Source: Paraburkholderia fungorum (lineage in GTDB: Bacteria; Pseudomonadota; Gammaproteobacteria; Burkholderiales; Burkholderiaceae). Taken from it: a stretch of 64,000 nt of DNA. The stretch spans positions 62,001 through 126,000 of the forward strand of contig NZ_MCAS01000013.1 of assembly GCF_003610895.1 (NCBI RefSeq). The letters run 5' to 3'. Shown in pieces: positions 43,898 through 52,580 of this stretch. The notes beneath the pieces are model-generated. The model saw nothing but the letters and a program-made list of their open reading frames with translations. It was not told the DNA's origin and made no database searches. The position numbers and the translations under genes were made by a program. The stretch's first letter is position 1; each line of letters starts with the position of its first letter.

Positions 43898-44908
43898 ATG
43901 CGTCATCACCATCGTTTCTCCCGTTCGCGTAGCGCGGACGACGGTTTCTTCGCCGGGCACGACCGCCCGTCCCTACATGAGCTTTGGCATGCATTCGCCG
44001 GTCACTATGAGCGCGGCAGCGAGCCGCGCGACGACGAAGGTTTCGAACGCCGTCACGGCGGCCGCGGCGACTGGCACGAGTTTCGTGGCGAAGAGCGTGG
44101 CCGCGGCGGCCGGCACGAGTTTCACGGCGGCGAACGTGGCCATGGCCGTCATGGCCACCACGACGAGCGCGGCGAAGGCCGCGGCGGCCACGACGGCTAC
44201 CACTTTGGCCGCTTCGGCTACGGCCGCTTCTCGCTTCACGCGCTGTGGCACGCGATGAGCCGTGATCATGAGCATCGCGGCGGCGGCCGTGGTGGCCGCT
44301 TCGGCGGTGGTCCCGGCGGCTTCGGTGGCGGCCCGGGCGGTTTCGGCGGCGACGGCGACGGTTTTCCGCGTGGCCGCAAATTCAGCTCCGAAGACCTGCA
44401 ATTGCTGCTGCTCTCCATGATCGACGCCCAGCCGAGCCATGGCTACGAACTGATCAAAGCGCTCGAAACGCGCTCGAACGGCTTCTATAGCCCGAGCCCG
44501 GGGATGGTCTACCCGGCGCTCACGTATCTGGAAGAACTCGGCTACGTGACCGTGCAACTCGAAGGCAACCGCAAGCGTTACGAACTGTCGGAAGCGGGTC
44601 GCGAATACCTGAATGCCAATCGCGACCGCGTCGAACTGATGCTTGCCAAACTGACGCATATCGCCCGCAAGATGGACTCCGTGCGCCGCGCGTTTGCCGG
44701 CGAAGAACCGGCCGACATCAGCGAAGGCGGCTGGTTGCCGGAACTGAGCCAGGCGCGCCGTGCGCTCAAGCATGCCCTGCTGCGCCGGGACAACGTGCCG
44801 GCCGATGAGCAACGCCGCATCGCCGCCATCCTGATGCGCGCGGTCAATGAAATCGAAGGCAAAGACAATCCCGGCAGCGACGCAGCGAGCGACGAACCAA
44901 CCGTTTGA
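43898..44908 (+). CDS. PadR-family metal-type regulator with long His/Gly/Arg head (YqjI-like)
   Basis: A 336-residue regulator. The PadR winged helix lies at about 163-240 (LQLLLLSMIDAQPSHGYELIKALETRSNGFYSPSPGMVYPAL then LEELGYVTVQLEGNRKRYELSEAGREYL). The first 160 residues are His/Gly/Arg-rich and contain two copies of a SLHxLWHAx motif (25-33 and 112-120) around the His-rich core. E. coli YqjI, a nickel-responsive repressor of the ferric reductase gene yqjH, has a similar but much shorter head. Here the reductase gene follows 81 nt downstream, supporting a metal-sensing role. ATG 43898 has GGGAG 8 nt upstream; the ATG at 43865 is inside the operator region and unlikely. Confidence 0.82.
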   Translation: MRHHHRFSRSRSADDGFFAGHDRPSLHELWHAFAGHYERGSEPRDDEGFERRHGGRGDWHEFRGEERGRGGRHEFHGGERGHGRHGHHDERGEGRGGHDGYHFGRFGYGRFSLHALWHAMSRDHEHRGGGRGGRFGGGPGGFGGGPGGFGGDGDGFPRGRKFSSEDLQLLLLSMIDAQPSHGYELIKALETRSNGFYSPSPGMVYPALTYLEELGYVTVQLEGNRKRYELSEAGREYLNANRDRVELMLAKLTHIARKMDSVRRAFAGEEPADISEGGWLPELSQARRALKHALLRRDNVPADEQRRIAAILMRAVNEIEGKDNPGSDAASDEPTV

Positions 44909-44989
44909 GATCGCGCGACCGGCACTTGCGCGCGAAGCCGCCCATGCAAACCTTCGCGCGCCAATTCAACCCAAAGGAATGACACCCTT

Positions 44990-45817
44990 ATGCTGACAAA
45001 TGACAACCGGGCCGATCTGGCAGTCCATCGCGTGCGGCATCCGCTGAAGTTCCGTCTGTTGCAGGTCAAAAAAGTACACGCACTGAATCCGCATCTGATT
45101 CGCGTCACCTTTACCGGCGAGGATCTGCACGACTTCGTCTCCGCTTCATTCGACGATCACATCAAAGTGTTCTTCCCCGAACCCGGCGCCGACAAACCTG
45201 TGTTGCCGCAAGCCGGTCCTGACGGCCCCGTGTTTCCCGCCGGGCAGCCGCGGCCGATCGCCCGCGATTTCACACCGCGCCGCTTCGACCCTGAGGCGCG
45301 CGAACTGGACATCGAATTCGCCATGCACGAGGCCGGCCCGGCTGCAACGTGGGCGGCGCAAGCCCAGGCGGGCCAGTACCTCGGTATTGGCGGCCCGCGC
45401 GGCTCGCTGGTGATTCCGACCGGCTTCGACTGGCATCTGCTGATCGGCGACGACACCGCGTTGCCGGCGATTGCCCGCCGCCTTGAAGAACTGCCGGCCG
45501 GCACACGCGTCGCTGCGGTAATCGAAGTGGCCGATCCGTCGGCACAGATCGAATTCGCGACGCAGGCCGAGTTGCACATGGTCTGGCGCCATCGCAGCGA
45601 ATCGGCCTATCGCGGCGAGGCCTTGCTGCAGGCCGTACGTGAAATCTACTTGCCGGACGACGGCGAGGGCTACGTATGGGCCGCCGGCGAATCCGCGACG
45701 ATGCGGGCGGTGCGCTACCACCTGTGCACGGAGCGCGGAGTCGACAAGTCGCGCATTCGCGCAGCCAGCTACTGGAAACAAGGTGCCGAAGCGGTGCACG
45801 AATCGCTCGACGATTGA
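44990..45817 (+). CDS. Siderophore-interacting FAD protein, ferric-chelate reductase (YqjH-like)
   Basis: A 275-residue flavoprotein of the SIP/ViuB/YqjH family. It reduces ferric siderophores or ferric citrate with NADPH to release iron in the cytoplasm. The FAD-binding N-terminal barrel contains HLIRVTFTGEDLHDF and the RDFTPRRFD flavin motif. The NAD(P)-binding half has LLIGDDTALPAIARRLEELPAG and the C-terminal VWAAGESATMRAVRYHL then ASYWKQGA, all hallmarks of the family. ATG 44990 follows AAAGGA. It is codirectional with the PadR regulator and probably co-transcribed or controlled by it. Confidence 0.88.
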   Translation: MLTNDNRADLAVHRVRHPLKFRLLQVKKVHALNPHLIRVTFTGEDLHDFVSASFDDHIKVFFPEPGADKPVLPQAGPDGPVFPAGQPRPIARDFTPRRFDPEARELDIEFAMHEAGPAATWAAQAQAGQYLGIGGPRGSLVIPTGFDWHLLIGDDTALPAIARRLEELPAGTRVAAVIEVADPSAQIEFATQAELHMVWRHRSESAYRGEALLQAVREIYLPDDGEGYVWAAGESATMRAVRYHLCTERGVDKSRIRAASYWKQGAEAVHESLDD

Positions 45818-46029
45818 CCGTTCACGGCGTGCGCGCAGCGAACTGCATACGTCGGTCGAATCGTGTGAGCCGAGTAAACGGTATGAACGGCGTGGGTCGC
45901 GCGAGACGGAATCGCGCGAGAAGCGCGGGCCGCGTGGGATGCGCACACCGCCTCGGCCCGATGAGCGCTGCACGAGGCGAGAGCCACGACAGGCGGCATG
46001 CTCTGAACCAAAAAACAAGGAATTGACCG

Positions 46030-47286
46030 ATGTATTCAATTAGCACCAGGCACGAGCGCCGATTACTGTGGCTGCTTGCGCTCACGCAGTTCACCATCAT
46101 CATGGACTTCATGGTGATGATGCCGCTCGGCCCGCAGATCATGCACTCCTTCAGCATCACGCCGGCTGCGTTTGCGACGGCCGTATCCGCGTATTCGTGG
46201 TGTTCGGGGCTGTCGGGCTTGTTCGCGGCGACCTATATCGACCGCTTCGACCGGCGCCGTTTGTTGTTGACTGTCTACGCGCTGTTCGCCCTGTCGAACC
46301 TTGCGTGCGCGTTGGCGACCAGCTTCCCCCTGCTACTCGCCGCGCGCGCATTTGCGGGCATTACGGGTGGCGTGTTGGGCTCGGTGATCATGGCGATCGT
46401 CGGCGACGTGATTCCGGTGCAACGCCGAGGGGCTGCGACCGGCACGATCATGACGGCATTTTCATTGGCCGCGATTGCCGGCGTCCCGGCCGGCGTGATG
46501 CTGGGTGCGCACTTCAACTGGGCCGCGCCGTTCTATTTGCTGGTGGTGCTATCGCTGCTCGTGTGGGTTGCCGGCTGGCAACTGGTGCCTTCGCTTGCAG
46601 AGCACCTGAGCCGCCGCCAGCCGGCGTTGGGCGAGGTGCTGCCTGACTTGTGGCGACTGTTGAGCAACCCGCGGCATATGAATGCGTTTGCGCTGACGTT
46701 CATGATGATGATCGCGCACATGCTGGTGATTCCGTTTATCTCACCGGTCCTGGTCGCCAATCACGGCGTGGCGCCGGAGCAGTTATCGTGGCTGTACATG
46801 GCCGGTGGCGCGGCAACTTTCTTCACATCGCGCCGGGTGGGCAAGCTTGCTGACCGATTCGGCACACGCCGCGTATTCCGGATAGCGGCGGTGCTTTCGT
46901 TCCTGCCCGTCCTGTTCGTGACGCACCTGCCGGAACTACCGTTCTACGCCCTGGTGATGTTTTTCCCATTTTTCATGGTACTGATGTCCGCACGCATGAT
47001 ACCGATGCAGGCGCTGCTAACAACCGTACCCGAGCCAACGCGCCGGGGCGCGTTTCTGAGCGCCAACAGCGCGCTGCAAGCGGTGGGCACAGGCTGCGGC
47101 GCATGGATTGGCGGCTTGATGCTGAGCAGTTCCCCGACGGGCCAGATCGCGGGATACGGAACGGTCGGATGGGCGGCGATCGCCGTTGCATTGATTGGGG
47201 TGTTCTGGGTATCACGGGTTCACGGGGCGAAAACCGCGTTACCACCAACGGGCGCACTGGGAGGCAACACAGTCGGAGAAAGCTGA
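46030..47286 (+). CDS. DHA1-type MFS exporter
   Basis: A 418-residue 12-helix transporter of the arabinose-efflux/DHA1 kind. TM1 is LLALTQFTIIMDFMVMMPLGPQIM, motif A-like loop DRFDRRRLLL after TM2, and the motif C region AFSLAAIAGVPAGVMLG. Loop arginines are where expected. ATG 46030 has AAGGA upstream (46018-46022). It follows the ferric-reductase gene by 212 nt, without a clear link. The substrate is unknown. Confidence 0.87.
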   Translation: MYSISTRHERRLLWLLALTQFTIIMDFMVMMPLGPQIMHSFSITPAAFATAVSAYSWCSGLSGLFAATYIDRFDRRRLLLTVYALFALSNLACALATSFPLLLAARAFAGITGGVLGSVIMAIVGDVIPVQRRGAATGTIMTAFSLAAIAGVPAGVMLGAHFNWAAPFYLLVVLSLLVWVAGWQLVPSLAEHLSRRQPALGEVLPDLWRLLSNPRHMNAFALTFMMMIAHMLVIPFISPVLVANHGVAPEQLSWLYMAGGAATFFTSRRVGKLADRFGTRRVFRIAAVLSFLPVLFVTHLPELPFYALVMFFPFFMVLMSARMIPMQALLTTVPEPTRRGAFLSANSALQAVGTGCGAWIGGLMLSSSPTGQIAGYGTVGWAAIAVALIGVFWVSRVHGAKTALPPTGALGGNTVGES

Positions 47287-47370
47287 CGTAGCAAAAAACA
47301 AAAAAAACGAACAAACGAACAAACGAACAAACAAACAAAAAATGGACCAATAAGCCCAGGAAGCAGCACC
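47287..47370. repeat. A-rich tandem CGAACAAA tract
   Basis: After the exporter stop comes an A-rich stretch (about 47291-47342) with CGAACAAA repeated about three times and then CAAACAAA variants. Simple-sequence, purine-rich on this strand, probably slippage-derived. It lies between the exporter and copy 3 of the dispersed element. Confidence 0.75.
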
Positions 47371-47603
47371 GCGTCGGCGCGCGCAGCGCCGCCGGAAGAA
47401 TGACTGCCTTGTCACCAGGGCGGAATGTGCGAGAACACAGATTCCAGATGCACCACTACCGTGGCTGCGCGGGGGACCCGCTTAAGAGCTAGCGGTGTGA
47501 GCCGCTTTCTCTTGCTTACTTCTCTTTGCGGCGGCAAAGAGAAGTAAGTGCCGCCCCGCACAGGGGCAACACTAATAGACCACAAAGAAAACAAGGAAAG
47601 GCC
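47371..47603 (+). repeat. Dispersed hairpin element, copy 3 (long form)
   Basis: A 233-bp copy in the same orientation as copy 2. Its hairpin arms are CTTACTTCTCTTTGC and GCAAAGAGAAGTAAG (about 47517-47550), a perfect 15-bp stem. Compared with copies 1 and 2, two stem positions changed on both arms so that pairing is kept. The element ends GGAAAGGCC 28 nt from the stop of the minus-strand PerM-like gene, nearly the same distance as copy 2 from gltA. Confidence 0.87.
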
Positions 47604-47631
47604 AACACCACAAGAGCACAAAAGAGAACTG

Positions 47632-48732
47632 CTAATCAACCTCCCCGACCAACCCTCGCCGCGCAGCCTCCCCCTTCGAAGAAGAAGATGAAGAGGAAGA
47701 AGAAGAATAAAAACCCCTGGCTCTCCCAACAACAATCTTCAACATGGCAATCACCGGCACAGCCAGAAAAATCCCCGCCACCCCTCCAAGCTGATCCCCA
47801 GCCAGCAACCCAACAATCACAAGAAACGGACTAACCTCAACCCCCTCACTCATCAAATAAGGATTCAGCACATAGTCCTGAAACACCCTGTACAGGGCAA
47901 TAAAAATCACCAGCCAAAGCAGATGCGGATAACCGCTAAAAACAGCAACCACAAGCGTAATAGCAACCGCCGCTAGCGGCCCGGCAAACGGCACAAACTC
48001 CAGCAGCCCCGCGCTGACAGCGAGCAAAAACGCATACGGCACACCCAGCAGCGAAAAAACCACCCCATAACAGATCAACGTCGCCAGCGACAAAAACAGC
48101 AACGCCCGCACATACTTCGACAAAAGCACATTCAGATCCGTGACGATCTCGGCCCACAACACCCGATGCCGATCGGTGAGCAAATCAAGAAACGCTTTGC
48201 GCATCTGCGGACCTTCCTTGATCAGCAGAAAGCTCAGAATCGGAATCAGCACGAGGTAAATCAGATTGCTCGCCGCGTGCACCACCCCAAGACCGACACT
48301 ACGCGCCATCGGCACAGCCTTATCGGAACCGGTCTCAATCTGGCCGCGCACAAAATCCACGATCCGCTCGCGCAACGGTTCGAGAAAATGCGGCAACGGA
48401 AGACGGTTGGGCACATCGGATTTCATCAATTCGGGCAATTGCGCGAACAGATGCGTGGCCTGGTCCTGCAACTGAACACCGAATAGCGAACCCGCTACCG
48501 CGATCACCGCGACCACCACCACGAACACCAGCGCAATCGACGCTACCCTCGGCACACGGCGCGGCCGGAAGCGATCGACGAAATCGACCATCGGGTAGAT
48601 CAGATAGCTGAAGAAAACCGCGAACACGACTACCAGCACCGTAGACGACGCGGTATAGATCATGAACAGCAACAGCGCAATCAGAAACGCAGTCCAGACT
48701 TTCCTGGCTGTGCAGACGTCGAATCCCAGCAT
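47632..48732 (-). CDS. AI-2E/PerM-family membrane protein with poly-Ser tail
   Basis: A 366-residue inner-membrane protein of the AI-2E transporter (PerM/YdiK) family, with about eight helices and a large soluble loop. The family segments GVPYAFLLAVSAGLLEFVPFAGPLAAV and LNPYLMSEGVEVSPFLVIVGLLAGDQLGGVAGIFLAVPVIA are clear. ATG 48732 has GAGGAAGG 4 nt upstream, better than the earlier start at 48849. The C-terminal tail contains ten consecutive Ser (47679-47708) encoded by a TCT-rich triplet repeat, which is not part of the family and may be recently expanded. The substrate is not established for most members. Confidence 0.88.
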   Translation of the reverse strand: MLGFDVCTARKVWTAFLIALLLFMIYTASSTVLVVVFAVFFSYLIYPMVDFVDRFRPRRVPRVASIALVFVVVVAVIAVAGSLFGVQLQDQATHLFAQLPELMKSDVPNRLPLPHFLEPLRERIVDFVRGQIETGSDKAVPMARSVGLGVVHAASNLIYLVLIPILSFLLIKEGPQMRKAFLDLLTDRHRVLWAEIVTDLNVLLSKYVRALLFLSLATLICYGVVFSLLGVPYAFLLAVSAGLLEFVPFAGPLAAVAITLVVAVFSGYPHLLWLVIFIALYRVFQDYVLNPYLMSEGVEVSPFLVIVGLLAGDQLGGVAGIFLAVPVIAMLKIVVGRARGFYSSSSSSSSSSKGEAARRGLVGEVD

Positions 48733-48867
48733 GAACCTTCCTCGAAAGACAGCGAGAACCGGCGCCCGAAAGACGCCGGCCACATTGGACAACCAGGGCG
48801 CCCACGGGGCGAAAAACATGTGCCTGTCACGCAATGAACCCTGCGTCACAAGCGACGGCGAACCGAC

Positions 48868-49110
48868 CTACATCAGCTTGCCCAGCAGAAATCCGACACC
48901 GAGCGCGATCAGCAACGCACCGAGCGGATTGTTGCGGGCGCTCTCGGCAACCTGATCGACGCTATCGCCAACCTTCGCCTGGGCCTTGCCGGCAAGCTGG
49001 CGGGCCTTGCCTTCAGCCTGCAGGCCGAGATCGCCGGTCAAACCACCGACCGCGTCCTGCACCTTGCCTGCCGCATCTTTCACGGTTCCTTCGATCTGAT
49101 TTGAATTCAT
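48868..49110 (-). CDS. CsbD-like stress protein with C-terminal membrane anchor
   Basis: An 80-residue protein. The first 45 residues are CsbD-like (MNSNQIEGTVKDAAGKVQDAVGGLTGD), and the C-terminus is a hydrophobic hairpin-like anchor (NPLGALLIALGVGFLLGKLM) as in DUF883/YqjD-type proteins. ATG 49110 sits 7 nt after AGGAG; the adjacent ATG 49113 is also possible. The two CsbD-type genes lie together, and palindromes matching the LuxR regulator's promoter lie upstream of the other one. Confidence 0.82.
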   Translation of the reverse strand: MNSNQIEGTVKDAAGKVQDAVGGLTGDLGLQAEGKARQLAGKAQAKVGDSVDQVAESARNNPLGALLIALGVGFLLGKLM

Positions 49111-49180
49111 CATCGTTCTCCTTGAACAGAGTGAGCGGGCAAGCGTGCGCCGCGGCCGGCGTTTTACGGTTGCCGCCTGG

Positions 49181-49363
49181 TTACTTCTTCACGCGATCAC
49201 GGACCGCATCCGCAGCTTCACCGACTTTCGACTGCACCTTACCGGCGAGCTTTTCGGCCGCGCCTTCGGCCTGGGTCGTCCGGTTGCCGGTGACCTTGCC
49301 GATCGCTTCCTTGACGGAGCCTTTGACCTGTTTCGCCGCACCTTCGACACGATTCTTGTCCAT
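49181..49363 (-). CDS. CsbD-family stress protein
   Basis: A 60-residue soluble, highly charged protein: MDKNRVEGAAKQVKGSVKEAIGKVTGN is the full CsbD core (PF05532). CsbD proteins are abundant general-stress proteins of unknown molecular function. ATG 49363 has AAGGAAATCGTC ahead. A TGCACCA half-site lies 27-33 nt upstream, and a full palindrome lies 138 nt upstream, both shared with the nearby LuxR gene's promoter. Confidence 0.88.
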   Translation of the reverse strand: MDKNRVEGAAKQVKGSVKEAIGKVTGNRTTQAEGAAEKLAGKVQSKVGEAADAVRDRVKK

Positions 49364-49500
49364 GACGATTTCCTTGAAAGATTGAGTTGTGCACCAAAGA
49401 CGTCGAGCGCTTCGTGCCTGAAGAACCTGAGCGCATGCACACGGGTACTCGACGCAGGATTTCATTGTCCAGGTTCATGGCATCTGCCGACAGGCGCGAA

Positions 49501-49521
49501 TGCACCGGATCGCCTGGTGCA
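49501..49521. promoter_or_regulatory. 21-bp palindrome upstream of csbD (LuxR site copy)
   Basis: TGCACC-N9-GGTGCA, reading TGCACCGG at the left and CCTGGTGCA at the right. It is the same length and has the same arms as the palindrome at 51321-51341 ahead of the PAS-LuxR gene. It lies between the LuxR stop and the CsbD start, the right place to be an operator of the csbD transcript. Confidence 0.55.
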
Positions 49522-49658
49522 TTTGAACCGCACGCCAACGCGCCTGAATCCGTGGTTCGCCTTGCTCCGGTTCATGACGGCCCCCGTCCAGACGAAGCTC
49601 AGCAGCACGGTTCGTTCCCGGCCGCGTTGCCGGCGGGAAATGCGTGGCGCAAACGTGC

Positions 49659-51239
49659 CTAAGCGGTCTTCGAACCCTTGCGGCGCGGCGCTTTGGCAGG
49701 CGCGAGACCAAAGTGGCCACGGCTTTGTGCCCACACGATCGCCTCGCTGCGGCTATGTACATCGAGCTTCGCGTAAATCGTGGCGACATGGTTGCGCACC
49801 GTGTTCGGCGCGAGCCCGAGCTCTCTGGCGATTTCCTTGTCCGCCAGACCGGCGCACAGGCAGGAGAACACATCCCGCTCACGCGCGGTCAGGTCGGCGA
49901 GGTGGCCGCCGGCGTCGGGCGCGTTCGCGCGCCGCACGTTGACCAGCTTTTCGATCAACGTCTGGCTGAACCAGGAGGCGTCCTGCATGACGGTTTCGAT
50001 CGCCGTCACCAGTTCCATTTCGGAGCGCTTGCGCTCGGTGATGTCGAGCAAGGTCATCAGCACGCAATCCTTGCCGTGGATGCTGACCGCTTCGGCGGAC
50101 ACCAGACAGTTCAGCTGGTCGCCCGCATGGTTGTTCACCTGGAATTCGACGTTGCGCAGGCTGCCTGACTCGCGCAACGCCTCGCTGATCCGCGCATACG
50201 CGTCGCCGTTCCACAGCCCGCTCTGGTCCAGCGGCTTGCCCAGCAGTTCTTCGGAGGAAAAACCGGTGGTCGCGGTGAAGGCGTCGTTGATATCGAGCGT
50301 CATGTAGTCGTCGGCGACAAACAGCGCGGTGGGGACCGGTGTCATCCGGAACGACTTCGCGAAGCGCTCCTCGCTCTGCCGCAGCGCGCTCTCGGCGCGC
50401 TTGCGCGGCTCGAGATCCATGAAAGTGAACAACATGCACGCTTCTTCGCCGATGTCGATCGGTTGTCCCGCCACCACCACGAACTTATTGCCGCCTTCGG
50501 GCAAGCGCAGCAGCGCCTCCATCTGCGGAATGGTTGCGCCTTCGCTGAGCCGCTCGATGGCGAGTTCGCGCTTCTCCGCGCCCTCGAACACATCGAGCTC
50601 GTACACCGAGCGGCCGATGACGTTCTCCCGCACGTAACCGGTCATCTCCAGAAAGCCCTGATTGACCTTGATGTAGCGCTGATCGCTGAGGCGGCAGATG
50701 ACAGCCGGCGCGGGGTTGGCGTTGAAGGTCTTCTCAAACCGCTTTTCGGCGCTCGCCCATTCGCTCGCGTCGTGCAGGATCAGGGCAAGGCAGTCGGGTT
50801 CGCCGCGGGCGTTGGTCAGCACGAGGCTGCGCACGCGGTGCACCCAGTTCACGTCGTCTTCATGCGCGGGAAAAACCTCGACCACCACGTCGCTGAAGCA
50901 CTCGCCCGCCACCACGCGTTCGATCGGGTAGCCGCCCTCGGGCAGCGGGTGATTGTTGCGGTAACGCAGCCGGAAGCGCTCGCGGTATTCGGTGACGTCC
51001 GCGCCCAGTTGCGCGACCTCGGTGATGCCGTGTATCTGCAACGCGGCCTGGTTCGCCCAGACGATGGTCTGGTCCGGTTCGACGAGAATCACGCCCTCGG
51101 TCAAGCCCGTGATGATCTGCTGCAACTGGCGCCGATCGGTCTGCGTGCGCAGCACCTTGTCGTCGGCGGGCGGCTGGGCGCCGTCTGAACCGTCGGTTTG
51201 CACTGGTGGCGAGGGTGCGGCAGAAGGTGTTGCGGTCAT
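49659..51239 (-). CDS. Triple-PAS LuxR-type regulator
   Basis: A 526-residue cytoplasmic regulator: three PAS-like domains at about 35-155, 160-285 and 290-420 (for example IITGLTEGVILVEPDQTIVWANQAALQIHG and FRMTPVPTALFVADDYMTLDINDAFTATTGFSSEELLGK), then a LuxR HTH at about 445-510 (LTARERDVFSCLCAGLADKEIARELGLAPNTVRNHVATIYAKL). No kinase or receiver domain, so it is a one-component sensor of unknown ligand or redox state. ATG 51239 is chosen because the upstream frame is Cys/Arg-rich and not PAS-like. Palindromes ahead of it and ahead of csbD suggest autoregulation and stress-gene control. Confidence 0.85.
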   Translation of the reverse strand: MTATPSAAPSPPVQTDGSDGAQPPADDKVLRTQTDRRQLQQIITGLTEGVILVEPDQTIVWANQAALQIHGITEVAQLGADVTEYRERFRLRYRNNHPLPEGGYPIERVVAGECFSDVVVEVFPAHEDDVNWVHRVRSLVLTNARGEPDCLALILHDASEWASAEKRFEKTFNANPAPAVICRLSDQRYIKVNQGFLEMTGYVRENVIGRSVYELDVFEGAEKRELAIERLSEGATIPQMEALLRLPEGGNKFVVVAGQPIDIGEEACMLFTFMDLEPRKRAESALRQSEERFAKSFRMTPVPTALFVADDYMTLDINDAFTATTGFSSEELLGKPLDQSGLWNGDAYARISEALRESGSLRNVEFQVNNHAGDQLNCLVSAEAVSIHGKDCVLMTLLDITERKRSEMELVTAIETVMQDASWFSQTLIEKLVNVRRANAPDAGGHLADLTARERDVFSCLCAGLADKEIARELGLAPNTVRNHVATIYAKLDVHSRSEAIVWAQSRGHFGLAPAKAPRRKGSKTA

Positions 51240-51320
51240 TATTGTCGGCACGCGGGAAGCGCGCGAGAGCCTGTCCAGACCGCAGAATCGCTTAAATCGC
51301 GCCGCCGCGCCAATGGTCAA

Positions 51321-51356
51321 TGCACCAGGCGCGCTGGTGCACTTGCACCAGGTGCA
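51321..51356. promoter_or_regulatory. Palindromes upstream of the PAS-LuxR gene
   Basis: TGCACCAG-N5-CTGGTGCA (51321-51341) is a perfect 8-bp-arm dyad, followed at 51344-51356 by TGCACC-A-GGTGCA. Both share the TGCACC half-site with 49501-49521. They lie 82-117 nt ahead of the LuxR gene's start codon. A LuxR-type dimer is the obvious candidate binder. Confidence 0.6.
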
Positions 51357-51431
51357 GGGGTCAGGGGGCAAAAAGCGCCCGCCGCCAGGTCAAGCGGCAC
51401 GGCAGACGCAAGCTGCGTGGAGGCCAGGGCC

Positions 51432-52580
51432 TTAACCTTCTTCCGCCCCCAAAGCAGCCAGCGGATGGGTTTCCCGCTTCCAGGGCGACGCCAGGAAATG
51501 CCGCACCCGTTCCGGCCGCACTTCCGCGAGCGTCGCGGGCGCCCACCGGCTCTTGCGATCCTTGTCGATCAGATGGGCCCGCACACCTTCGCAGAAATCG
51601 CCCTCCTCGATGACCCGCTTGACGATGCCCAGCTCCATCCTGAAGCACTCCGCCAGGGTCATCTGCCGGCCGCGCAGCAAGGCCTCACGCGCGACATACA
51701 GCATCGTGGGCGAATGCCCGGTCATGGCGTCGTAAGCAGACTGCAGCCACTGCCTCACCTCACGCGGCGGCTCGCGCTCCAGATCCTGGCGCAACGTCGC
51801 GACGATCCGCTCGACACTCGAGCGCCGGTCGAAATGCCTCAGCATCAACGGGGTAAACGCCCCCAACGCAGCGTGCGGAACGATGTTGCACGGCGGCTCG
51901 AACACCCCGCGCAAGGCAGTCAACAGGTCGCCCGCGTGCGACATGCGCTGCAGGCGCTCTTCGAACGTCCCAAGCCACTCGGCCGGCACGCACAGATCCG
52001 CCAGTTGCAGGCGCAGCGCATCCGCGCCGGATAAGGTCGCGCCGGTAAGCCCGACATATAGTTCGACCTCTGCCGGCATCACGCTCAGGAAACGCGTCGC
52101 GCCGACGTCGGGCAGAAAGCCGATACGCGTCTCCGGCATCGCGATCTTGCTGCGCTCGGTGACGATGCGCAGCCGCGCCCCCTGACCGAGCCCCATGCCG
52201 CCGCCCATCGAAATGCCGTCGAGCAAGGCGACCACCGGCTTCGGAAACCTGTGCAGCGCGTAGTCGAGCCGGTATTCGTCGACGAAAAACGCGAGCCACC
52301 GGCTGTCGCCATTCTTCGCGAGCCGATGCACCTCGCGCACGTCGCCACCGGCGCAAAAACCCTTGGCGCCCGCCCCTCTCAGCACGAGGGCAACGATGCC
52401 GTCATCGGTACGGCAATGCTCGACCAGCACGGCAAGTTCGCGCACCATCGCATGCGATAGCGCATTGAGCGCGGCAGGCCGGTTCAGCGTGATGATCGCC
52501 ACGCGATTGACCACGCGAAACAGAATCTCGCGTTCCGCTTCGGCGCTCGTATCGGTTGCGATGCTCTGCAAGGCGCTCAT
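51432..52580 (-). CDS. 3-hydroxyisobutyryl-CoA hydrolase-family enzyme
   Basis: A 382-residue crotonase-fold hydrolase of valine catabolism, releasing 3-hydroxyisobutyrate from its CoA ester. The segments GGDVREVH, DGISMGGGMGLGQGARLRI and MPETRIGFLPDVGATRFLS are the HIBYL-CoA hydrolase version of the crotonase site, and the long C-terminal extension (about 260-382) separates it from short hydratases. The start codon overlaps the stop of the upstream enoyl-CoA hydratase (ATGA), so the two are translationally coupled. It is the last gene of the cluster. Confidence 0.9.
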   Translation of the reverse strand: MSALQSIATDTSAEAEREILFRVVNRVAIITLNRPAALNALSHAMVRELAVLVEHCRTDDGIVALVLRGAGAKGFCAGGDVREVHRLAKNGDSRWLAFFVDEYRLDYALHRFPKPVVALLDGISMGGGMGLGQGARLRIVTERSKIAMPETRIGFLPDVGATRFLSVMPAEVELYVGLTGATLSGADALRLQLADLCVPAEWLGTFEERLQRMSHAGDLLTALRGVFEPPCNIVPHAALGAFTPLMLRHFDRRSSVERIVATLRQDLEREPPREVRQWLQSAYDAMTGHSPTMLYVAREALLRGRQMTLAECFRMELGIVKRVIEEGDFCEGVRAHLIDKDRKSRWAPATLAEVRPERVRHFLASPWKRETHPLAALGAEEG

